This document shows positions 9,724-17,490 of a stretch of 64,000 bases of DNA, piece by piece. A program made the translations under genes and the position numbers. Source of the DNA: an uncultured Sulfitobacter sp. (GTDB lineage Bacteria; Pseudomonadota; Alphaproteobacteria; Rhodobacterales; Rhodobacteraceae); contig NZ_CANNBM010000002.1 in the NCBI RefSeq assembly GCF_947502895.1, positions 744,001 to 808,000 on the forward strand. The letters are read 5' to 3'. How positions within the stretch are numbered: position 1 is the first letter of the stretch; every line of letters begins with the position of its first letter. The notes beneath the pieces are model-generated. The model saw nothing but the letters and a program-made list of their open reading frames with translations. It was not told the origin of the DNA and made no database searches.

Positions 9724-10305
9724 ATGAAAGATATCCACCAAGACCTGCGCGCCTGTACCCTGTGCGCCGACAGATTTGCGGCAACCGCGACGGCCCATCG
9801 CCCCAATCCTGTGGTCTGGTTTCAGACCGGCGCGCGCGTGTTGATCGCATCCCAAGCGCCGGGAATGAAGGTTCACAAGGCCAATACCCCCTTCTGGGAC
9901 GCGTCAGGCGTTCGGTTGCGCGCATGGCTTGGTCTGGATGAAGAGACGTTTTATGACCGCAGCCGCATCGCGATCATTCCCATGGCATTCTGCTTTCCGG
10001 GATATGATGCCAAAGGCAGCGATCTGCCCCCGCCTCCCCTCTGCGCAAAGACGTGGCGCGCCGATGCACTGGCAATGGTCCCCGATGTGCACCTGACCGT
10101 TCTGATCGGCGGCCATGCTATGCGCTATCATCTGCCACAGTTCAAAACCGTCACACAGGCCGTGCGCGACTGGGAAAGCCATCCCACAGGCACCTTCGCC
10201 TTGCCACATCCTTCATGGCGCAATACGGGTTGGCTCAAGAAAAATCCGTGGTTCGAGGCAGAGGTTCTCCCCCGCCTGCAAGCCGCCGTAGCCGAGGTAC
10301 TCTGA
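9724..10305 (+). CDS. Uracil-DNA glycosylase family protein, probable Fe-S type
   Basis: A 193-residue member of the uracil-DNA glycosylase superfamily. The first motif reads SQAPGMKVHK (residues 43-52) and the second HPSWRN (162-167), matching the GEAPG and HPS motifs of family 4/5 enzymes. Four cysteines (11, 14, 90, 107) are placed as expected for the [4Fe-4S] cluster of those families. The missing Glu in the first motif makes true uracil excision uncertain; it may be a divergent subfamily. The stop codon directly abuts the start of the SseB-like gene. Confidence 0.75.
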   Translation: MKDIHQDLRACTLCADRFAATATAHRPNPVVWFQTGARVLIASQAPGMKVHKANTPFWDASGVRLRAWLGLDEETFYDRSRIAIIPMAFCFPGYDAKGSDLPPPPLCAKTWRADALAMVPDVHLTVLIGGHAMRYHLPQFKTVTQAVRDWESHPTGTFALPHPSWRNTGWLKKNPWFEAEVLPRLQAAVAEVL

Positions 10306-11091
10306 ATGGATCCCACACCGCTGGACATCGCCCATGCCGCAATGAGCGCCGCACCGGATGACGATACCGCCCGCCTGCGGTTTTATGAACGTATGGCAGA
10401 TGCAGAATTGTATCTGCTGCTGGAGGAAGAACCGCAGGGCGATCAGATCAACCCAAAAGTGCTGGAGGCCGAGCGTGCGCAGTACCTGCTGGCCTTTGAC
10501 CGCGCCCAGCGCCTTGCGCAATATGCAGGCGATGCCGCGTCTTACGTGGCCCTGTCCGGACGAAATGTCGCCGCGATGCTAGAGGGCCAGCCCTTGGGCA
10601 TCGCGCTGAACGTCGATGTGGCCCCTTCGGCAATCCTTCTGCCTGACACCGCTGTCGCTTGGCTGCGCGAAACGCTGACCCACGCAGCAGCCGAAGTAGA
10701 GGCCAAGATCGAAACCGTGTTGCCCCCCAAAGGTCTGCCCGAAACCCTGATCACTGCCATTGACGAAAAATTGGCTACCGCAACAGGTATGGCGGCCAAC
10801 GCATGGCTGGTCGGCGTGGAATACAGCGGCGGCGGGCGCGGGCATTTGCTGGCGTTCGTTGACGCGATCCCCCGCGCGCAGGACGCCCTCGTGCGGGCGG
10901 CCTCCGAAGCACTCACATTTTCAGGGATCGAGGCGGGCGCGATGGATGTCGGCTTTTTCAATCACACCGATCCCACTGTAACAAAGCTGATGAAGGTGGG
11001 CCTGCGCTTTGACCTGCCACAGATGGAGACGTTACAAAACACGCCCCGTTTGCCCGGTAGTGATCCCGATGCCCCCCCTGTTCTGAAATAA
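10306..11091 (+). CDS. SseB family protein
   Basis: A 261-residue soluble protein with an N-terminal SseB domain (residues about 10-120, including the ALSGRNVAAMLEGQPLGIAL-like stretch) and a C-terminal SseB_C-like domain with VGVEYSGGGRGHLLAFVD. SseB was named for serine sensitivity in E. coli; its biochemical role is unknown. Its ATG at 10306 follows the preceding stop with no gap, so it is translated in tandem with the glycosylase-like gene. Confidence 0.8.
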   Translation: MDPTPLDIAHAAMSAAPDDDTARLRFYERMADAELYLLLEEEPQGDQINPKVLEAERAQYLLAFDRAQRLAQYAGDAASYVALSGRNVAAMLEGQPLGIALNVDVAPSAILLPDTAVAWLRETLTHAAAEVEAKIETVLPPKGLPETLITAIDEKLATATGMAANAWLVGVEYSGGGRGHLLAFVDAIPRAQDALVRAASEALTFSGIEAGAMDVGFFNHTDPTVTKLMKVGLRFDLPQMETLQNTPRLPGSDPDAPPVLK

Positions 11092-11217
11092 TTCCGCCCG
11101 ATTGCCCCTGTCCGCATCACGCGCCCGCGAGGTCACGCAGTTGCGAGATGCAATCGTTTCGTTTGGTCCCTAACTTCCAGTGCACAGGCCAACAGCGCCG
11201 CTAATCAGGAGAGTACA

Positions 11218-11742
11218 ATGACCCGCTTCGCCCTCACCCTCGCCGCCGCCGCCACGGCAATCAGCTTTGCCAGTGCCGCCTTTGCAGGCGACCAGTATAT
11301 CGACGAGACTGGCTTTGCCGCATCAGGTTATGATGTGGTCGCCTATTTCTCGCTGCCCCAGAACCCGGTCGGCCAAACCCAGCCCGCGCCAGTGGAGGGC
11401 AACAAGGCTATCACAGCCAAATATAACGGCGCGACCTTTGCGTTCTCTTCCGATGCCAACCGCGATACGTTTCTTGCCGACCCAGCCAAATACGCGCCGC
11501 AATATGACGGCCACTGCGCCTACGGCGTCGCCAAAGGCGGCAAAGTACCAGGCAACCCGACCCTGTGGCGGATTGTGGACGACAAACTCTACCTCAACAT
11601 CACAACAAATGTAGTAGGCTTTTGGGAAGAGGACATCCCGGGCAATCTGAACCTGTCCACTGCCAACTGGCCAAGCCTTGACCCGAAGCCCGCTTCTGAC
11701 CGCACCATTCCCCAGTGGTCGTCTGCCGCACCGAAAGGCTAA
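11218..11742 (+). CDS. Exported YHS-domain protein
   Basis: A 174-residue periplasmic protein: a Sec signal peptide (MTRFALTLAAAATAISFASAAFA, cleavage after about residue 23) followed by a YHS-like domain with GYDVVAYF and YAPQYDGHCAYGVAKG. YHS domains are small folds linked with metal binding or metal transport; the single Cys and His in the second block would fit but do not prove this. A strong SD (CAGGAGAG) lies just before ATG. It is followed 3 nt later by the rhodanese gene, so the two are an operon. Partner and substrate are unknown. Confidence 0.8.
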   Translation: MTRFALTLAAAATAISFASAAFAGDQYIDETGFAASGYDVVAYFSLPQNPVGQTQPAPVEGNKAITAKYNGATFAFSSDANRDTFLADPAKYAPQYDGHCAYGVAKGGKVPGNPTLWRIVDDKLYLNITTNVVGFWEEDIPGNLNLSTANWPSLDPKPASDRTIPQWSSAAPKG

Positions 11743-11745
11743 CCC

Positions 11746-12210
11746 ATGAGCAACAGTCGCCCCGTCGCCACAACACTTCTCAACCGCCGCACTTTGCTGA
11801 TCGGTAGTTTGGGTCTGGGCGGGGCGGCTGCTGCCTATTGGTACAATATTGGCGCCAGCGTTGAGGGGACTGCACTCAGCGTTCATGCCGCTTATCTTGG
11901 CGCCCGAAACGGCGATTTTACCCTGATCGACATTCGTCGCCCCGATGAATGGGCGCGCACAGGTGTGCCTGACGGCGCTGTCCCGCTCGATATGCGCGAT
12001 CCCGACTTCACACGCAAAATGCTGGACCTTGTGCCAGACAAATCCGCACCTGTTGCGCTCATCTGCGCGCGCGGCGTGCGCTCGCGCGGGCTGGCCAACA
12101 GGATGCAAGAGCTTGGCTTTACCAATGTCATCGACGTTCCCGAAGGTATGCTCGGCTCTGGTGCCGGGCCAGGTTGGATCGCCTCTGGGCTGCCTGTTAC
12201 CAAACTCTGA
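11746..12210 (+). CDS. Membrane-anchored or Tat-exported rhodanese-domain protein
   Basis: A 154-residue protein with an N-terminal twin-Arg-type leader (NRRTLLIGSLGLGGAAAAYW) and a single rhodanese domain. The active-site loop is ICARGVRS, with the Cys that would carry persulfide. DIRRPDEWARTG and GAVPLDMRD are typical rhodanese blocks. It should act on the periplasmic side of the membrane as a sulfur carrier or sulfurtransferase. It follows the YHS gene by 3 nt, suggesting a joint sulfur or metal function, which is inference. Confidence 0.85.
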   Translation: MSNSRPVATTLLNRRTLLIGSLGLGGAAAAYWYNIGASVEGTALSVHAAYLGARNGDFTLIDIRRPDEWARTGVPDGAVPLDMRDPDFTRKMLDLVPDKSAPVALICARGVRSRGLANRMQELGFTNVIDVPEGMLGSGAGPGWIASGLPVTKL

Positions 12211-12249
12211 GCAATTGCCCAAACCAGCGCCGTACATTATAGCGCTGGG

Positions 12250-13620
12250 ATGAGCACAAATCCCCCAAGCCTCCGCCCCGATCTAGCGCCGCGTGCGACG
12301 TTCAATGAACCCAAACGCACAGGCCAGCCTACCATCGGCATGGTCAGCCTCGGTTGCCCCAAGGCGCTGGTTGATTCTGAACGCATCCTCACGCGCCTGC
12401 GCGCCGAAGGCTACGCCATTTCGCCCGATTATTCGGGTGCAGACGCTGTAATCGTGAACACATGCGGATTTCTGGACAGCGCCAAAGCCGAGAGCCTTGA
12501 TGCCATCGGCGAAGCCCTGACAGAGAATGGCCGCGTGATCGTGACAGGCTGCTTGGGCGCGGAGCCTGACTATATCCGCGAACACCACCCCCGTATCCTT
12601 GCTGTGACAGGCCCGCACCAGTACGAACAGGTCTTGGACGCCGTACACCTCGCCGTGCCGCCCTCGCCTGATCCGTTTATCGACCTGCTGCCAGCGTCAG
12701 GCGTATCGCTGACCCCGCGCCACTTCAGCTATCTGAAAATCTCGGAAGGCTGCAATCACAAGTGCAAATTCTGCATCATCCCCGACATGCGTGGCAAACT
12801 GCAATCGCGCCCCGCTCATGCGGTGATCCGCGAGGCTTCGAGGCTGGTCGAGAGCGGCGTCAAGGAACTACTGGTTATCTCCCAAGACACCTCTGCCTAC
12901 GGGGTCGACATCAAACACGCCGAAGATCGCGGTCACCGCGCCCATATCACCGATCTGGCCCGCGATCTTGGCAGCTTGGGCGCTTGGGTGCGCCTGCACT
13001 ACGTCTACCCCTACCCCCATGTGCGCAAATTGATACCGCTCATGGCCGAAGGTCTGGTTCTGCCCTACCTCGACATTCCGTTCCAACACGCCCACCCCGA
13101 TGTGCTCAAACGCATGGCCCGCCCCGCCGCTGCGTCCAAAACCCTAGACGAAATCGCCGCATGGCGCGAGGTCTGCCCCGACATCACCCTGCGCTCGACC
13201 TTCATCGTCGGCTATCCGGGCGAGACAGAAGCCGAGTTCCAAACCCTGCTCGACTGGATGGACGAAGCCCAACTCGACCGTGTCGGCTGCTTTCAATACG
13301 AAAACGTCGACGGCGCGCGCTCAAACGCGCTGCCCGATCATGTGGATGCGGAGGTCAAACAGGACCGCTGGAACCGCTTTATGGAAAAGGCCCAAGCCAT
13401 CTCGGAGGCCAAGCTACAGGCCAAGGTGGGCAAGCGCATGGACGTGATCATTGACGAAATCGACGAGGACGCCGCCACCTGCCGCACCAAAGCCGACGCG
13501 CCCGAGATCGACGGAAACCTGTTTATCGACGAGGGGCATGAGAAGCTGACCGTAGGCGATATCGTCACGGTCGAGGTTGAGGAAGCGGGCGAGTATGATC
13601 TGTGGGGGCGGGTTGTTTGA
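12250..13620 (+). CDS. rimO: Ribosomal protein S12 methylthiotransferase RimO
   Basis: A radical SAM methylthiotransferase of 456 residues that modifies an Asp of ribosomal protein S12. It has the N-terminal MTTase domain (SLGCPKALVDSERI, CGFLDSAK and TGCLGAEPDYI supplying the three cluster cysteines), the radical SAM motif CNHKCKFC, and a C-terminal TRAM domain (VIIDEIDEDAATCRTK onwards). The Gly-Cys-Pro-Lys block separates RimO from MiaB. Length is as expected. It stops 2 nt before the convergent AT-rich gene. Confidence 0.96.
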   Translation: MSTNPPSLRPDLAPRATFNEPKRTGQPTIGMVSLGCPKALVDSERILTRLRAEGYAISPDYSGADAVIVNTCGFLDSAKAESLDAIGEALTENGRVIVTGCLGAEPDYIREHHPRILAVTGPHQYEQVLDAVHLAVPPSPDPFIDLLPASGVSLTPRHFSYLKISEGCNHKCKFCIIPDMRGKLQSRPAHAVIREASRLVESGVKELLVISQDTSAYGVDIKHAEDRGHRAHITDLARDLGSLGAWVRLHYVYPYPHVRKLIPLMAEGLVLPYLDIPFQHAHPDVLKRMARPAAASKTLDEIAAWREVCPDITLRSTFIVGYPGETEAEFQTLLDWMDEAQLDRVGCFQYENVDGARSNALPDHVDAEVKQDRWNRFMEKAQAISEAKLQAKVGKRMDVIIDEIDEDAATCRTKADAPEIDGNLFIDEGHEKLTVGDIVTVEVEEAGEYDLWGRVV

Positions 13621-13622
13621 GG

Positions 13623-14402
13623 TTACAAACCAGCGAGGTAGTTATATCCATCGGCGGAAATTTCATAGACTTCAAAACCAGTACCACGAAGTTTGCCCTT
13701 CGTTTCCAGTAGATTACTTATGTACATATCAGATAGTAACTCCGATAAAATCTTGTGATCTTCGTGAGACCCCGACCAATCAGAGAGTTTGAGCTTTGTT
13801 CCGTCTATATTAGCAAAACCGTCATCACCATTCACCACTTGACCATTCGAAGTATTGGAAGCCAGTTTCAGGACTTCCCGTTTCCATATTTCTGACTTTG
13901 GCAATACTCCATCCTTACCGGCAGATTCAGCCCTCTCCTCTTTTATTTCGTCTTCTAAATCGGGGGCGACTTGCCTAGCATCTTCCAACCGCTTCGCAGC
14001 ATCAATTTTTGCTCGTTCCGTAGCTTCGTCCAAGCGCGCTTGAGCTTCCGCTTCAGCAGCGTCACTATTTAGTTTGTAAATTCTAAATTGTTGTGACTCG
14101 TCATGCTGCAGGCGTAACAACATGCCAGAAGGTCTTTTTGCAATCCAAGCTCCCAGCAACTTTAACCAAGGTAAAACCAATGCGACTATGACACCAAGTA
14201 CAACTGGGTAGACAACAAGACCGGTAAGACTAGTCATTCCCTCAAAGGTAAGGGCTCTCAGTTCAATTGAACTATTCGAAAAAATTAGGATTGCTATTGC
14301 TTTCCAATTCAGGGTCAAAAAAACAATGAATATGGAGCCAAGAAACGGGCTGCGAATTCGAGCATTTGCCGCATCTGCAAGCTCCTTGAAAAAGTCGACC
14401 AT
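13623..14402 (-). CDS. AT-rich two-span membrane protein with C-terminal winged-helix-like region
   Basis: Not a family I can name. The 259-residue protein has RIRSPFLGSIFIVFLTLNWK-type first membrane span (residues about 18-45) and a second span (LVVYPVVLGVIVALVLPWL). A highly charged helical stretch of about 50 residues (EAEAQARLDEATERAKIDAA...) follows, then a C-terminal region resembling a winged helix (ILSELLSDMYISNLLETKG ... YEISADGYNYLAGL). The sampled stretch is about 42% G+C against about 60% around it, suggesting recent acquisition. The start at 14402 (MVDFFKEL) is preferred; 14435 is possible. The architecture, two spans plus a cytosolic tail, recalls SieB-like exclusion proteins, but only in outline. 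Confidence 0.7.
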   Translation of the reverse strand: MVDFFKELADAANARIRSPFLGSIFIVFLTLNWKAIAILIFSNSSIELRALTFEGMTSLTGLVVYPVVLGVIVALVLPWLKLLGAWIAKRPSGMLLRLQHDESQQFRIYKLNSDAAEAEAQARLDEATERAKIDAAKRLEDARQVAPDLEDEIKEERAESAGKDGVLPKSEIWKREVLKLASNTSNGQVVNGDDGFANIDGTKLKLSDWSGSHEDHKILSELLSDMYISNLLETKGKLRGTGFEVYEISADGYNYLAGL

Positions 14403-14503
14403 CTTAAATCTCACTATCAAATTAGAATCTAACAATAATTCCGATTGCGCGAGAAGACTACCAAATCAATCAACCTGAGCAGCCTTTGTTATCACCAAGA
14501 TTC

Positions 14504-14635
14504 TTACTCGCCCTTTTTGCAAAGCTCGCACGGAATCAAAGCGTAGCCGCCGTGCAGCGCCAGACCGCCCCATCGGGCTGGTGCTTTAGCAGATGCAGGC
14601 GCTACGCAAATTCGGCAAAGCCATGTGTCCGCCAT
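14504..14635 (-). CDS. Possible tiny zinc-ribbon protein
   Basis: A 43-residue reading frame with two CxxC pairs (CRIC near residue 7 and CELC near residue 37) and a GGAG ribosome-binding sequence six bases before ATG at 14635. The frame could extend upstream to 14710. Spacing of the Cys pairs would fit one zinc knuckle. It lies in the intergenic stretch between the AT-rich membrane gene and the LexA-box gene. No homologue is recognised; it may be a chance frame. Confidence 0.35.
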   Translation of the reverse strand: MADTWLCRICVAPASAKAPARWGGLALHGGYALIPCELCKKGE

Positions 14636-14739
14636 AAATCGCTCCACTGAGATGTCTTGAGCACCTTCCCGCGGTCTGGCCCTGCACGGCGCATGATCGG
14701 CTTTCAACATCTATGAGAAACAGTACAAGCACCCAAATC

Positions 14740-14768
14740 TTGACAATGTTCTCTCTATGTTCTATATA
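14740..14768 (+). promoter_or_regulatory. Sigma-70 promoter with embedded LexA (SOS) box
   Basis: A near-consensus promoter: TTGACA at 14740-14745, a 17-base spacer, TATATA at 14763-14768. Within the spacer is GTTC-N7-GTTC (14748-14762), the exact operator form known for LexA in Rhodobacter and other alphaproteobacteria. LexA bound here would block RNA polymerase. The gene starting at 14797 with an SD GGGAG at 14786-14790 is the target. Confidence 0.8.
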
Positions 14769-14796
14769 TGTACAGAACAAGAACAGGGAGCATCCC

Positions 14797-15153
14797 ATGT
14801 CGTATCAAACTACGTTTACCGATCTCTTTGACACAGCCACGCCTGCCACACAGGCTGAGCTGCCTTTACCCACGCCTACACCTGCAACGGAAAAGCAGAT
14901 CGAATACGCCAAATCGCTGGCGGAAAAGACCAACTCAGAGCTGCCTGTGGGCATCACTCAAGACCGTGCGCGCATGTCCAAATGGATCGACGCACACAAG
15001 CCCGCGCCATCGCAGTTCAACGATTACCCCTCGTCCAAGCAGGTCGGCTTTGCCGAGCGGATCGCACGGCTCAAACGCACGCAGGTGCCGCCCGAGTGTT
15101 TCCGCGACCGTGGCCTCATGTCGCGGTGGATTGACGGGAATAAGCCGCGCTAG
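14797..15153 (+). CDS. Small tandem-repeat protein under LexA-type control
   Basis: A 118-residue protein of unknown function. After a Pro/Thr-rich N-terminal 30 residues it consists of two aligned 39-residue repeats (31-69 and 79-117). They share the pattern KQ..(Y/F)A..(L/I)A, then a Pro, an Arg, MS(K/R)WID and ending in KP. The repeats are basic and helical, compatible with nucleic-acid binding. ATG at 14797 is chosen because a GGGAG ribosome-binding site precedes it and the promoter/LexA box would otherwise be inside the gene. The SOS-type promoter suggests a DNA-damage role; the biochemical function is unknown. Confidence 0.8.
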   Translation: MSYQTTFTDLFDTATPATQAELPLPTPTPATEKQIEYAKSLAEKTNSELPVGITQDRARMSKWIDAHKPAPSQFNDYPSSKQVGFAERIARLKRTQVPPECFRDRGLMSRWIDGNKPR

Positions 15154-15190
15154 GGGTGGTCGGCATGCCCGTCGCGGCTATCTCTCGCCC

Positions 15191-15568
15191 ATGACACAAA
15201 AAACCGAAGTCCTCTACAATGGCGAGTGCCCGATTTGCAGCCGCGAAGTGAACCACTACGCGCGTTTAAGTGAAAAGCAGGCTCTGCCCATCCGGTACGA
15301 CGATCTGACCGAATCTGGCAAACTGGCCGATTGGGGCGTCACGGCTGATCAAGCTGCAAAACGCTTTCATGTGCGTAAGGATGGCGAGGTGATCTCGGGT
15401 ATTCCCGCTTTCGTCGTGCTGTGGCGCGACATACCCCAGACGCGCTGGCTGGCGCGTATCATCGGTCTGCCCGGAGTGCATTGGGCCGCGTGTAAACTAT
15501 ACGATTACATCCTCGCACCGCTTCTCTTTGCTTTTCACAAACGCCGTCAACGCCGCATTAACCCGTAA
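15191..15568 (+). CDS. DCC-family thiol-disulfide oxidoreductase-like protein (DUF393)
   Basis: A 125-residue member of the DCC family (YuxK-like), named after the Asp-x-x-Cys-x-x-Cys motif, here NGECPICSREV with Cys13 and Cys16. A second conserved block, HVRKDGEVISGIPAFVVLW, follows, then a hydrophobic segment. The fold is thioredoxin-like and a redox role is assumed. ATG at 15191 fits the family N-terminus. It ends directly against the convergent YigZ-like gene, with no base between the two stop codons. Confidence 0.85.
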   Translation: MTQKTEVLYNGECPICSREVNHYARLSEKQALPIRYDDLTESGKLADWGVTADQAAKRFHVRKDGEVISGIPAFVVLWRDIPQTRWLARIIGLPGVHWAACKLYDYILAPLLFAFHKRRQRRINP

Positions 15569-15931
15569 TCAGACCTCAGTCGACAGCGCATCCAAATAGG
15601 CATTCACGCAGGTCTGGACATGGCGAAAACGGTCGCCGCCCAAGTGTTTACCACCATACCAGCGCGTCACGATGACCAAATGATCGGTCAGCTCGGCGCG
15701 CTCCAACATGCGCAAGATGACCATACCTGCGCCACTCTCTCCATCGTCGGATTTGAGAGGCCCCCCGTCTTCCAACACCACCCCCCATGTATTGTGGGTC
15801 GCCTTGGCATAGGATTTTTCGCGTTTCAGCACCTTGAGCACAGCATCCACAGCGGCGCGGTCCGTCACAACACACCCTGAAACCGCATATTTGCTGCCGC
15901 GATCGTTCAGTATCTGCCCTAGTTTACGCAT
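15569..15931 (-). CDS. YigZ/IMPACT family protein, short form
   Basis: A 120-residue protein matching the N-terminal domain of YigZ/UPF0029 (IMPACT) proteins: SKYAVSGCVV, the DDGESGAG loop and VTRWYGGKHLGGDRF correspond to the conserved DDGEPxGTAG and TRYFGGxxLGxGGL blocks. Family members are usually about 200 residues; the C-terminal domain is absent here and the two motifs are degenerate. The role in bacteria is unclear, while IMPACT in eukaryotes regulates translation. The stop abuts the DCC gene. Confidence 0.75.
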   Translation of the reverse strand: MRKLGQILNDRGSKYAVSGCVVTDRAAVDAVLKVLKREKSYAKATHNTWGVVLEDGGPLKSDDGESGAGMVILRMLERAELTDHLVIVTRWYGGKHLGGDRFRHVQTCVNAYLDALSTEV

Positions 15932-16074
15932 GGTCAGGAATACCTGACTTGGCCCGTCGAACGTCCACGCGTATCACTGTACCACACCAGAGAATTTACC
16001 TCTGGTTCTAGACCAAGACCATTCATTTCAAAGACTGCTTTTTCAAACCACATAATTTTATCGGAGTATCGCGA

Positions 16075-16344
16075 ATGTATTTAAGCGGCAATCTATTACC
16101 TGTGGCCGAAATGGTTGGTGTCGCGGGGTTTGGCCTTTATGTGCTGACCTATGCGATGCTGACCTTTCGGTTCGTCAGTGGCAATTCCGTCGCATACTTT
16201 GGCCTGAACCTTATGGCGGCTGTTTGTGTGCTGATCGGCCTGATCGCCAGTTTCAATCTTGCTTCGGCAATGATCCAGATCTTCTGGATCACGATGTCGA
16301 CAATTGGCATTACGCTACAACTGACGCGTAGCACCCCCCGTTAG
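16075..16344 (+). CDS. CBU_0592-type small membrane protein
   Basis: An 89-residue protein with three predicted membrane spans (VAEMVGVAGFGLYVLTYAML, YFGLNLMAAVCVLIGLIASF, IQIFWITMSTIGITL). This size and pattern match the CBU_0592 family of unknown function. Its last four bases overlap the stop of the convergent M48 gene. Confidence 0.75.
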   Translation: MYLSGNLLPVAEMVGVAGFGLYVLTYAMLTFRFVSGNSVAYFGLNLMAAVCVLIGLIASFNLASAMIQIFWITMSTIGITLQLTRSTPR

Positions 16345-17054
16345 AGCCCAGCTGCGGTGCGGCGCACTGTTTCAATACGCGCGGCGTTGGGCGGATGTGT
16401 TCCCAGAAACTTGTCACCGGGATCGGGTATGCGCGTGAAAAATGCGGCACCACGAACCGGATCATAACCCGCTTTTTGTGTAATCACAGTGCCCAGCGCA
16501 TCCGCCTCCAGCTCAAAGGCCTTGGAATAGCTGCGTGCGCCCACTTGCGCACCCAATTCTTGCGCGTTGCGCACGGCACTGGCATCGCCACCACTCAGCG
16601 TGGCCAGGCCTGCAAAAATAACTGCGCCTGCGACGGCGTTTTGCTGCTGTCGCCCGATGTGACCCGCAATATGGTGCGCCGCCTCATGGCCCAAGACAAA
16701 AGCCAGCTCGTCTTCGTTGCGGGCATCTGCAATCAGTGCAAGTGTGAAAGCAATGATGGGTCGGCCCTGTCGGTCCAGTGTTTGATAGGCGTTGGCAGGC
16801 TGGCCGGGGCGGTCATCGACAACGATGTTGAAATCACAGTTCACATTGGTTGTGCGCGCACGGCACTCGCGCTCCGCCACGGGCTCCAGCGTGTTCACAA
16901 CACGCACAAAACTGCGGGCGCTGGTGCGGACCGATGGGGCGGGTGCGGCCTGAACCGCTGCCGTGGGTGTCGGGCCCGACGAGCCTGTTGGCGGTACTTC
17001 GCAGGCGGCCAGCGCCAGTACAAACGATAAAGCCACAAAAGCGCGCAAAATCAT
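16341..17054 (-). CDS. M48-family metalloprotease lipoprotein
   Basis: A 237-residue periplasmic lipoprotein. The lipobox LALAAC puts the acylated Cys at residue 18; a Pro/Thr/Ala linker follows. The zinc-protease motif HEAAH is at residues 123-127 and the third ligand is the Glu of FELEADALG (183). The M48 family includes outer-membrane quality-control proteases such as BepA and LoiP; this single-domain form is nearer LoiP. Its stop TAA overlaps the stop of the neighbouring gene on the other strand. Confidence 0.88.
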   Translation of the reverse strand: MILRAFVALSFVLALAACEVPPTGSSGPTPTAAVQAAPAPSVRTSARSFVRVVNTLEPVAERECRARTTNVNCDFNIVVDDRPGQPANAYQTLDRQGRPIIAFTLALIADARNEDELAFVLGHEAAHHIAGHIGRQQQNAVAGAVIFAGLATLSGGDASAVRNAQELGAQVGARSYSKAFELEADALGTVITQKAGYDPVRGAAFFTRIPDPGDKFLGTHPPNAARIETVRRTAAGL

Positions 17055-17234
17055 AACAGGGGCATCCTTATTCTCGGCAGTCTTGCCTATGGCTGGTTCT
17101 CGGCAGAGTTTCCTCTTGTTCTAGCACGCCCGTATCTCTGTTCCAGCACGAAGAGCCGCTGCCCAACCGCAAAAGCAAGGATACGCCCAATCGCGCGCCC
17201 TTGCGCGCAACCTATGATCGGGTACTCTGACTTT

Positions 17235-17465
17235 ATGTTTACCATAGAGCATGAATTTGACGCGACTGTAATCACCCTTGTGGACGAAGGCGAAACACCT
17301 TTGTGCGAGGATGTGACCCTGAACGCTTTTGCCCACCAGATCACGATAGAGCAATGGGATCCGCGTACAGACAAAATCCATACAATCACTTTGTCGCCAA
17401 ACCAGCTACGCGATCTGGCCGCCGCCCTCAATCTGCCCGAAGGCATATACCATAGCGCGCCTTAG
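17235..17465 (+). CDS. Conserved hypothetical protein
   Basis: A 76-residue acidic soluble protein (MFTIEHEFDATVITLVDEGE...) with no recognised domain. The chosen ATG at 17235 gives a compact beta-rich start; a frame from 17214 would add seven residues. It sits 25 nt upstream of the aminotransferase gene in the same direction, so the two may be co-transcribed. Function unknown. Confidence 0.65.
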   Translation: MFTIEHEFDATVITLVDEGETPLCEDVTLNAFAHQITIEQWDPRTDKIHTITLSPNQLRDLAAALNLPEGIYHSAP

Positions 17466-17490
17466 GCGCCTCACCCACAGGACTTTAGCA

